This document shows positions 55,285-64,000 of a stretch of 64,000 bases of DNA, piece by piece. The position numbers were made by a program, and so were the translations under genes. Below the pieces are notes generated by a model, which worked only from the letters and a program-made list of their open reading frames with translations, searched no databases and was not told where the DNA came from. Each line of letters starts with the position of its first letter. The stretch's first letter is position 1. Origin of the DNA: Bolinopsis microptera (taxonomy: Eukaryota > Ctenophora > Tentaculata > Lobata > Bolinopsidae); assembly GCF_026151205.1 (NCBI RefSeq), contig NC_087076.1:436001-500000 (forward strand). Direction: 5' to 3'.

Positions 55285-56535
55285 CAGGGTGGCCCATAAG
55301 TGACTACCCACACGCAACCTCTTAATAACTCACGTAATTCGTCTCCAAATTGCACCAAAATTTCAGAGATTATAGATATGGGTCAAACTTAGATTTCCTG
55401 AAAGTTTCGTAAGCCACGCCCAATTACAGTGGGCGTGGCGTGACACTCCCTCTTTTTCACTATTGTCTTCATAAAATGAGAACGCTTTAAGCTAAGAACT
55501 CAAACTTTTTTGCACACATTTGGCTTGATAATTGAAAACTTTTCCCAAAGTTTCAAGTTCATTGGCTGAGTTATGACCATATTAAAATCCATCGGATATG
55601 TGATCCGAGCACTCAGTCAGTGATATTTGCACTCAATTAGTGATCTCGTCACCCAATCTGATCAAGAGTAAGGCGTTAGCGTGTATTAATGAGGTTCATT
55701 AGGCTTTGATTGGATACCGATGATGACTTTGCTAGAAAGGAAAACACAAATTTTTAGGATAAATCAATAAATGAAATCAACCTCAAAGTAGGGATCTTCT
55801 GCCGACTCTTCGCTTGATCTTGTGATGAATGTCAAAGCAGCTTTTCAGGCAAGGGGGTGGTCGGTTGAATTTCATCTGAAATTGTCGTTTAATCTGAGGG
55901 TAGAACACCCCATTTTATTTCTTCAGGTAGACGAACAATCGTTGTTCTGCAGTAAAGGGAGGATAGTGAACCATTTTCGATGATTCAATGGATGGTTCAT
56001 TCCTTTTTATTGATTGTAAGGAACCTGTGACTAGCAGGGCTAACAAGCCCTGAAATGGTGACACCACCATAAATTCGTGTGATAGCGTTTTAGGTGCTGT
56101 CAGCTGTATAGGCCGGCCCATAAGCAGGCTGCAACCAATCAAGCGGTGCATGTGAGCCAAACAGGCCATTAACCAAGTGACGAGATCACTGACTGAGTGC
56201 TCGGATCACGTATCCGATGAGTTTTGAAATGGTCATAACTTAGCCATATTTTAACCAATGAACTTGAAACTTTGGGAAAAGTTTTCAATTATCAAGCCAA
56301 ATGTGTGCAAAAAAGTTTGAGTTCTTAGCTTAAAGCGTTCTCATTTTATGAAGACAATAGTGAAAAAGAGGGAGTGTCACGCCACGCCCACTGTAATTGG
56401 GCGTGGCTTACGAAACTTTCAGGAAATCTAAGTTTGACCCATATCTATAATCTCTGAAATTTTGGTGCAATTTGGAGACGAATTACGTGAGTTATTAAGA
56501 GGTTGCGTGTGGGTAGTCACTTATGGGCCACCCTG
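55285..56535. mobile_element. Mariner-like element with about 345-bp TIRs
   Basis: CAGGGTGGCCCATAAGTGAC at left, its complement at right, with TA on both sides. The inverted repeats extend about 345 bp to GAGCACTCAGTCAGTGAT on each arm. Between them, on the minus strand (about 56010-55790), is a remnant MVHYPPFTAEQRLFVYLKK, stop, then FYPQIKRQFQMKFNRPPP. This resembles the N-terminal helix-turn-helix region (DUF4817-like) of some mariner-like transposases. The catalytic part is missing. Confidence 0.85.
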
Positions 56536-58149
56536 TATGATATATATGAGTAGTAACCATATTTACTATGCAAAATGCCCCAACCACATAGTGTAAATTT
56601 ATATAGAATTCAAATTCCATATCATCATTAAACCTCAATACCTAGTCAATATAATAGCCCAAGCAAAATTAAATAACTTCTTATATACCTTACTGTCATA
56701 CTACAAATTAATTAAACATTTGAAATCTGTTGACCAGAGAATAAATTTCTAAGCCTAATGCAAGTGAAATAATTTAGATGCAATAATGAATGCCTAATGT
56801 GAGTATCATTTGTCAATGTCCTTGTAAAAAAGTCTGTACAAGAGATATGAGTAACTAATATAGAAGAAAAAACAGGAAGTTGTCGTCTGTTGTAAAATAA
56901 ATAAAATATCTAGAATATAAATTAGAATATAAAATAACATTCAGTCAATGTGTCGTCAATAAACTGTACAATTATCAAATGTTAAAACTGGGTGATACAG
57001 TCACCAAAAAAAAATACTAAGTATGATAAGTTAATAAATTAAATGTGGTCTATAAAACTACCACTAAGTATAATAGGTCAATAAATTAAAAGTGGTTTAT
57101 AAAACTACCACTGTGGGAACCCCTTCTCCAGTTAAAACATGTCAGTCATGTGCAAAATCAATCAGAATGGTAAGGTGGTAAAAAAGGGAATATCTTTTCG
57201 ATACATCAATTATATATGCCTCAGATTTAAAAGAATTAGAAGTTACTTAGTCATGCCAGTGTCCCACCCAATGGGACATTAACCGTGAAGACTATGCATC
57301 TCGTTAGCAAAATTGATGTAATACGACACCTTAATTGAACTCTTGAAATGAATTTTTTCAGGGCGAATGTAATTTGAATGGCCAAATACAATATTTGTAT
57401 ACAATTTAGCTCTGTCAAATTATCAAATAAATGCAAAAATGAACATGAATATTATTGACATATTCCTTAAATGAGTGGTGATAATAAGTCATACCAGAAT
57501 TAGAATGAATTATTTTAATCGGGCACTCATTGACTGATCTATAAAGGCCGATTGTTATTTATTAGGTATTTATTTGGAATCGGTTTAATATGGATTTTTG
57601 ATTATGTAATAAAGTATTTTGTTTTACAGATTTTGTTCATACAACAATACATCTATTAATGGGTTTTTATTATTATTAAATCTAAAATAGCTAATAATTT
57701 AATAAATTATTAACAGGCCCCTTAACGTGGGCAATAATATACGCTTTATATATCTATTAATGGGTATATAACAGTGATAGCAGGAAGCCGGAAACGATTT
57801 ACCCAACGACCTAACAGTGGAACTTTGTTTGTTATTTAGATACAATGTAGAGACTAATTTAGAGACAATTTTAGAGATAGATTTTTGAGTCAAAAATTTG
57901 CATTGAGTCAAAAAAGCGTGCACGAGAGAGGCATACAACGTGTATCAACTTTCTTGAGCATTGAGACTCTCAAGCATAAATTTAGGAAGCCATTTAGACA
58001 GGGCGCATGCCCGCCGACACTGAAGAGTGATTATAGAATGAAATAGTATTGTGTTAGAAGTTACGCTCAGTAAAATTACTCCAGTGTACCAGTAAAAACA
58101 GGTGCTGATATAAATTAAAATTTCCTAAAATTACAATTTTATAAAAAAC
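56536..58149. other. AT-rich intergenic with a MITE fragment
   Basis: No gene seen. 57290-57515 is a partial copy of the 47657-48423 MITE family (TTTGAATGGCCAAATAC, GAGTGGTGATAATAAGTCAT). A duplicated phrase TATAAAACTACCACTAAGTA/TGTGG lies at about 57040-57115. Confidence 0.6.
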
Positions 58150-58790
58150 CAGACCCGGAGCCAGATCCACTCACAACAATAACAAACATTACCCTGAACC
58201 ACCAGATCTGGATATCCTAAACAAGCTCATGTCAGAATCTGAAGTGACCTCCGCCATCAAAAATCTCAAAAAAGGTAAAAGTTGCTCAAACAACTTGATA
58301 TCCAATGAGATGCTTCAGAGCCTATCCAGTGGCGAAACTTTGCTTGTTGGCGCCCCCCCCCCGCTCAGTGACGAAAAGCGCCCCCCTAAAATTTTTTGTC
58401 CCTTAAAAAAAAAAAAAAAAAAAAAAGGTCGGGTACTTTTTTTTCTCGCCCCCCTACAGCTTTTTGCGCCCCCTGAAGCAAAAAAGGGTACCCCAAATAT
58501 TTTTTTCGCGTCGGCCGAACGCTAAATTGGACAGGGAAATACACAAACAAGACGTTTTTTCAGTGAAAGGGCCTAAAATTCAGGAAAATTGCGCCCCCCT
58601 TATACGGCGCCCCCCCCCGCACAGCGGGGTCTGCGGGTCCCTAAGTTACGCCACTGAGCCTATCTCCGCTTTGTCTCAAAGCCATCCTCAAAAACTTCAA
58701 CCACTCACTGGTCTCCGGTTACTATCCATGGCACACCAGTATCATTACTCCTATTTACAAGTCTGGCAACCCTTTCAGTAAGTAGACATC
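58150..58790 (+). mobile_element. LINE reverse transcriptase N-terminal fragment split by a MITE
   Basis: Left part: SESEVTSAIKNLKKGKSCSN and NLISNEMLQS. Right part after the MITE: LCLKAILKNFNHSLVSGYYP, then TPIYKSGNPFS. This is the usual start of a LINE RT domain (ai..Lk.gKa.G.D.i..Eml; W....i.PI.KsG). A hAT MITE (58327-58656) splits it. Probably the same family as 1-885 and 62344-62724. Confidence 0.8.
58327..58656. mobile_element. hAT-like MITE, 330 bp, perfect 8-bp target duplication
   Basis: It starts CAGTGGCGAAAC and ends GTTACGCCACTG. AGCCTATC flanks both sides (58319-58326 and 58657-58664). The interior has long C runs and a poly(A) tract. It lies inside the RT frame of a LINE. Confidence 0.92.
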
Positions 58791-59129
58791 CGATAATAAA
58801 CTTGTTACATCCAGTACAACCCAAGATGTCAACCGACTAACAAAAATAAAGAAAGCTAGCATGTTCATAATTTTTCTAACGAGCATACTTAGGCTGTACG
58901 GAAATAGCTTTAATTCTACGTCATATTAAAAACTTTACATCATTTTTGAGATACAAAAATAAATTTTAAAATAAATAACTCTTTTGCTGCTTAGACGCGG
59001 CACCGCGCTTGACCCACATGCTATACAGCGTGTAGCAACACAGCGCTGAAAACAGAAAATGAAGAGGCTATAACATATAAGCGGTGCGCCGCGTCTAAAC
59101 CTAAAACCATAAACTTTAAATATTGTCAA

Positions 59130-59840
59130 GATATTAAACGAGTTTTGCGAGATAATATAGCATGCTGACTTTGTAGGATATTACAATTATACCACAGAAA
59201 TGGATCTTTTACAGCAGCAAATACTGAGCTGATGGCTTGTATTAAGGCTATTTGACTCTCTAATAAAACCGATCCTGCTCTATGGCTGCCAAATCTTATG
59301 TCCCCACTCAAAAACAATGAGATACCTCTCCAAAACAAATAGCAAAGTCAACCCCCAGCATACTCTCAAGTACATCTCACAAGACCACTATGAAAGATTC
59401 CACCTTAAATTTATCAAGTGGTCTTTGTCTGTCCATTCAAAAGCATTAAATATAGGCTGCTGGGGCGAAAGTGGGCGCCACCCCCTTTTCTTTGAAGCCT
59501 GCAAATTCACATAGCCATGTGCCTACGCATACTGCGTGACGCGCTTGTTTCACAAGGCGGTCGCGCGCTACTGCAAGCGAGAGGGCTCTGGTTAGAGCAA
59601 GCCTGCAAACTTGCAACAGATTTCTATAGTCTGTAGTCGCCTTGAAAGCACTGAAAATGAACTTCTCTCCGCTGCATTTCACGAGCAGATTATGCTGGGC
59701 CTTCCTTGTTGTAGGTTTACAACCTACCAGGACGCGCGCGGAGTTGGACTCGTCGACAGGTATTTTACGAGTATCACCCGTTAACCTTCCTTGGTGCACC
59801 AACATCTTTAATCTTCTCATCAAATATAACTTCCCCACTC
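59130..59840 (+). mobile_element. LINE ORF2 C-terminal fragment with two small insertions
   Basis: Plus-strand KPILLYGCQILCPHSKTMRY, then HTLKYISQDHYERFHLKFIK and NIGCWGESGRHPLFFEACK match the LINE at 1-885 nearly residue for residue. The frame is then broken by an insert at about 59508-59599 flanked by AAGCCTGCAAA, and a second at about 59711-59783 flanked by CCTTCCTTG. After each the LINE sequence resumes (CTTGCAACAGATTTC; GGTGCACCAACATC). Confidence 0.82.
59508..59599. mobile_element. Short element (about 92 bp) inserted in LINE
   Basis: CACATAGCCATGTG at the left, GAGGGCTCTGGTTAGAGCA at the right. A longer copy lies at 60870-60971 and an inverted partial copy at 59846-59888 (GCGTCACGCAGTACGCG). 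The flanking AAGCCTGCAAA repeat suggests a target duplication of about 11 bp. Confidence 0.7.
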
Positions 59841-60123
59841 ATCCAAGCGCGTCACGCAGTACGCGTATACACATGGCTATGTGAACGCAGTACAGGCTGT
59901 GAACACTGCAATGCCAATAACAAATAACAGTGAACAGAGAGATTCCAAAAACCGCGAACTCATGATTTGTGATTGAGCGCGCGCCTCTGTGAACATCGGT
60001 ACCACTGATCAAGCATGAAGTACTGTGCAGTACGCGGTTCTGCGTCAGTTGTAGCATATATGAGATATACATGAAATATATATAAGATATACATGAGCAT
60101 ATATATGAGATCTAGCTAAATTC

Positions 60124-60363
60124 TTGTTCGTTTCTTTTCTTCCGGAGCGAGTCATTCCTTATTGGAACAAACTTCCTCCAGATGTCAAGAACTGCTCGAC
60201 AGTTTTAAGTTTTAAAGTTAGATTAGAAGGATTTAAGAAAGAAATGATTTCTAAAAACAATGTAAATGATTTTTATTTTTGGAATGTTTCAAATGAAGTT
60301 TTAGGGAAAATTGAAGGACCCAGTTATTTAAGCAATAAGGAGAGACATAATGAATATTTTTGA
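60124..60363 (+). mobile_element. CR1-like LINE C-terminus fragment
   Basis: The frame contains RVIPYWNKLPPDVKNCSTVL followed by SFKVRLEGFKK, the typical last segment of CR1/Rex-type ORF2 (R...WN.LP..V..a.s...FK..L). No other part of this LINE is nearby. Confidence 0.65.
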
Positions 60364-60869
60364 TTTCATCCTTTTGTGGCAAAGAAGCGTTTTGTAAATC
60401 TTTATTCCACTGGGAAGTTTTAATGAATTATTTATATATAATGTATTAGATTTTATCAATTAATAAAATTGAATTTGATAAATTATTAATGTTGATGGAA
60501 AAATATATTTATTTAAATTATTTTTCTATTTAGTGCAATAATATTTTGTAGACACTTGTGATGATGTTATGTCATAATTTTCACTTACTTACTTACTATT
60601 CCTGTTTGAAACAAATATAGTATCACCCGTTAAATCAGAGGGTTAGGGTTCCAAATAATTATTCAGAGCCACGCTAGAGGTCGTTTTAAAGGAAAATAAG
60701 TTTTAGTGTTCAGGAAAACAAGTTCTAAATTTTGGTATTTATTAATAACAATTTAATTGCTCTTAAACTAATTCGCTCGCCCAAAAATTTCACGTAACTT
60801 TGGTTTTTATGGTTTTGCAGCCGTACAAAACGGTTTTACATACCTAACCCTTACCATAACCCCGAAGCT

Positions 60870-60971
60870 TCACATAGCCATGTGTCTACGCGTACTGCGT
60901 GACGCGCTTGTTTCACAAGTAGATACGGCGGTCGCGCGCTACTGCAAGCGAGAGGGCTCTGGTTAGAGCAA
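60870..60971. repeat. Second copy of the 92-bp element
   Basis: Nearly identical to 59508-59599, with an extra GTAGATACGG. It is set inside the CCCTAAC-type dispersed repeat. Confidence 0.8.
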
Positions 60972-61136
60972 CCCCGAAGCTAACCATAACCCTTTCCACA
61001 ACCCTAACCCTAACCCGAGCCCTAAACAATCAAATTCATTTTTACTTTTTTAAACAATTGTAAAACAGAAACTCTTGCAATTGAAAAAATTTAATTAAAT
61101 AAAAGTACGATGTAGAAGAATTTTATGTCTAAGCCC

Positions 61137-61240
61137 ATTGGCGTAACGTTGCCTGTTGGCACCCCCCTGCCGAAAAGGTGCCCCCCCTGTTGGTGCCCCC
61201 CTCTCCTTTTGGTCCCTCCCTAAAATTGAAAAAAATCATT
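61137..61240. repeat. hAT MITE end fragment
   Basis: ATTGGCGTAACGTTGCCTGT followed by G/C-rich GGTGCCCCCC matches the left end of the MITE at 35277-35461. The right end is missing. Confidence 0.7.
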
Positions 61241-61315
61241 TTTACTAGCCTGTTTCGGAATCAGTGTCCAAAAATACACCGATTTAAATTAATTTCACAC
61301 CCAAAGAATTTAAAA

Positions 61316-61740
61316 AAAATTTGAGTCATCTCCAACAAAAACTTGTATAAACGCTGATGCTGAACCATAGTCAGAACAATTGTCCCGTAGTCCATAGTCG
61401 GTGGAGAATGTTAAAACATGTTTTGCGGGGTCCTGTTGAAGGATCAGCGTTTTCTTCCTTTTTGCCATTTTTATACTGGACTTACCAGGGAGAAGAGGAA
61501 CACCCCAAAGCAATTTATTTTCGCTGATTGTGCATGATTTATGTAAAAGAAATATTTATATGAATAATATATTTGATCTGTATTATCTCCGTAATTTAGC
61601 TCATGACAAGAGATAGTGGCATAAATTACAATTAAACGAAGTTTTGATGTTTAGTTATTTATTTTAGGGAAATATTAGACTTGGGCGTTGTTTTTAACTA
61701 TCCCTTGTGTAGAACTTTTTATTTAATAATAAATTATTTG
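61316..61740 (+). mobile_element. Degenerate second copy of LINE RT 3' part
   Basis: It parallels 43155-43580 (GAGTCATCTCCAACAAAAAC, TTACCAGGGAGAAGAGGAA, CTGATTGTGCATGATTTATG, GACTTGGGCGTTGTTTTT) with many indels. No open frame. Confidence 0.82.
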
Positions 61741-62343
61741 GAAAATTTACGTCTGACGGTCATTAGAATCAGAATTAGAATCAAACTTACACAGCAATAC
61801 AATAGGAATAAAAAATAATTTAAAGAAGCTTCAGTATGTCATTCTTCAATATAAATGAAATACCTTTTTGTATAATACGACCAAGCTTTGGAACAATGTC
61901 CATAAAACAATTCTCACTTCCAGCATTAGCCTAGAAAATTCTGGTAACCTGATAAAATTAAGACCCAAAGCTCTACTAATACAATCACAGGCAGCTGACC
62001 TAAAAGATGCTTGGACTCCAAATAACGTTCAATTGCAGTAGTCCAGTTGCAGCAGCTCACACTTATTTAGTCACATACTTGATAGTCATGATTGTACTAC
62101 GGGCTTGAAAGCCCTCAGATCAGGTTTCGGCGTTTTTAACTATAAAACTTTTAAATTGTTATCGTAATTTCAAAATTTGTCATCGGATGGTATTTATATT
62201 CGAATAGATCTCAAAGTCAAAGAGGGTGCAATGAGGAAAAACATGTTTTAAGGAATGAATTCTAGAAATGAGGAGTGCAAATTTGGGCTGCTAGGGGCAA
62301 CTATTGTGTATAGTAGTAATAGACTGCCAAGGCATCCTCACCT
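61741..62343. other. Degenerate LINE body or intergenic
   Basis: No clear gene. It leads into the LINE tail at 62344 and may be its decayed upstream part. Confidence 0.4.
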
Positions 62344-62724
62344 AAATTAGAATTCTACAATCAAATTAAACATGATTTTGAACCAGAAACATACTTAGGA
62401 GTGGTTAAGATCCCTGATGCTCGGAAAAGCTTAACAAGGTTTCGTATTAGCTGCCACAATCTTTACATTGAGAGGGGCCGTTACGAAACCCCCCTAGTAC
62501 CAAGAGAACATCGATGGTGCACTTTCTGCTTTTTCAGCAAGGGGCTTAAGCCTATTGAGGACGAAATTCATGTTCTAACTGACTGTTTACTCTACTCCTC
62601 AGTTAGAGAAAAATTTAACTTCCATCCCAAAAATATTACTGACCTAGCCGGTTTGCTATCCGATAAAACACTAGACCCTACAAAATTTACTGCCACAGCA
62701 AGAGCAAAGGGGGGTTCACCCTGA
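62344..62724 (+). mobile_element. LINE ORF2 C-terminal tail
   Basis: The frame from KLEFYNQIKHDFEPETYLGV through LTRFRISCHNLYIERGRYET, WCTFCFF and HVLTDCLLYSS matches the minus-strand LINE at 1-430. The frame stays open until a stop after a GC-rich junction at about 62705. Confidence 0.82.
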
Positions 62725-64000
62725 TTTTTTTGTGAAGCTTGGTTTCGGGGTGGCGGTTGTCCAACAAACCAGGATCGGCAACCGAACCCCTGAGGGGGCC
62801 CCAGACCCCAACCGCCAAACGGTACCCGCGCGGCAGCCACGCCCACACCTGGTCCAAACCAGTCCCAATCCAGCCAAATACCCTGAACATGCCCAAAAAC
62901 CAGACCTCAGGTGCTCCACCTGCAGCTAGCAGTCCCCCGAACCCGCATACGAATTTCATCAAGATTGGACGGGGAATGACTCAGTTGTGAGCCGGGGACC
63001 ATGTGACCATGTTTGGGCATGCGCACCGGATTTGCTCGATTTTGGATTTTGGCCCATGAGTTGGTTGAATGTCGATACCTTTGAATGAAACCAACTCCAT
63101 ATGGAAGGCAAGCCCACACTTCACACTCTCTACGACCACCAGCTCAGTATCTGCCTAGCTGTGGATTCTGTGTTCAAATAATCGCGGGAAATTGACGGGG
63201 TCGCCCATGTCTCCGTTTGCGATATTTGCGAGGCTGGTTTCGCTCGGAGCAGTGGAGCTCAGTGGGGTTTCAATATTTTTGCATGAAATTTTCAGAATCA
63301 ACGTGGAATCGCGTTTCGACCTTGAGTTTTGGGGCAGAGTTTTGAGTTGGGCCCTTGAAAGAATTTATCGGCCAAATTCTGAATTTTGCATTGCAAATTT
63401 TGGAGTTTGGCCGCCAGGTTTTTTTGAAGGCCTAAAGCTCTGAAACTCTGAAAGTGATACTTTCTAAAAAGCTAAAAAAAGATGTAAATTTACCGATCAA
63501 CTTTATATTATAGGCCCCTCGCTACAAATATTTTGAATTTAATCATTTCAAATCGAAATTACATTTGTGCAAACCTTCTACCTTAGTTTTACTGTAAATG
63601 ACATCTGAAGGAAGTGGTGGATGTAGTTCCGGTGATTGGTCTCTTGTCGACGTTGTCTTTAAGGTTTGTTTTTAGTTTTCCTGATCTAAACTACTTTTAT
63701 AAATTCAAGTTTATGTTTCATGATGCATACTTGTTAATCTCCAGTTCCTGCTCAAATTCCAAATTGGTAATCTTCGCTCTTATGAGTGGGTTGATCATAT
63801 ATATTTTGATGATATGAAACAAGAAATTTTTGAAACAAGAAATTTAATTTTAGCACATTTTTACAGTATATAAAGATGTAAAACAATTCATAAAATATAA
63901 TGCCCATTTGGTGTATGACTTTTTGTCCTTGACTGCTAGTTTGGTTTAAGAAGGACAGGTAACTAACGGGGCAAGGAATGCGCGTGCCTGGAAGCTTTTG
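62725..64000. other. GC-richer non-coding repeat-like region
   Basis: 62725-63180 is clearly more GC-rich than its surroundings (GGGGGCCCCAGACCCCAACC, CCCGCGCGGCAGCC), with frames open on several strands but no recognisable protein. 63190-63480 has a moderately open frame without recognisable homology. 63815-64000 is the inverted copy of the repeat at 1955-2150. Confidence 0.5.
63815..64000 (-). repeat. Inverted copy of the repeat at 1955-2150
   Basis: It is the reverse complement of 1955-2150 nearly base for base (GACTTTTTGTCCTTGACTGC; GGGGCAAGGAATGCGCGTGC). It runs off the window edge. Confidence 0.85.

Noticed and set aside
62592-63119. Overlapping frames on both strands in the GC-rich block
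   Set aside because: High GC lowers stop frequency; no recognisable motif in any frame.

Overview
The window is nuclear DNA of an animal, probably an early-branching or other invertebrate. I cannot name the species. Support: multi-exon genes with GT-AG introns; animal gene families (a SNX1/2 retromer sorting nexin, ROGDI, the axonemal protein SPAG16, a trefoil/Ig/FN3/kringle membrane receptor, GPI-anchored cysteine-rich proteins); and a dense load of LINEs, a tRNA-derived SINE, hAT-, mariner- and pogo-like MITEs and minisatellites. Exon models were built by eye from splice consensus, phase and family motifs. All coding totals come out divisible by three.

Layout. 1-3225: fragments of two LINE families and dispersed repeats. 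3226-5499 (-) and 8735-10160 (-): tandem paralogous four-exon genes for GPI-anchored proteins with two repeats of an eight-cysteine pattern; a 39-bp minisatellite lies between them. 10781-23119 (+): an eight-exon, about 1150-residue type I membrane protein (signal peptide, trefoil, Ig, FN3-like, kringle, TM, short tail). Its introns hold three large minisatellites of 33, 18 and 25 bp. 23951-24814 (+): intronless ROGDI. 25812-27575 (+): intronless SPAG16. 27576-33926: MITEs, foldback elements, a perfect palindrome and interstitial CCCTAA motifs. 33927-52125 (-): a complete 13-exon, 670-residue SNX1/SNX2 orthologue whose introns are packed with minisatellites, MITEs, LINE pieces and a SINE. 52126-64000: no host gene recognised, only nested transposon remains (a Gypsy-like gag-protease relic, a mariner-like element with very long TIRs, several LINE fragments, hAT MITEs).

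Most unusual observation. In the SNX gene four arrays start exactly at 5' splice sites. The 30-bp array at 40381-41750 is a tandem amplification of the exon 8/intron 8 boundary itself: every unit repeats the last bases of the exon plus a GTAAG donor. The unit is ten codons and has no stop, so using any more distal donor would lengthen the protein by ten residues per unit, in frame, up to about 450 residues. Three other introns carry one 11-bp unit, always in the same orientation relative to transcription, beginning at or within a few bases of the donor. This looks like repeated expansion seeded at splice donors and could give length-variable isoforms or affect splicing efficiency. RNA data would be needed to tell.
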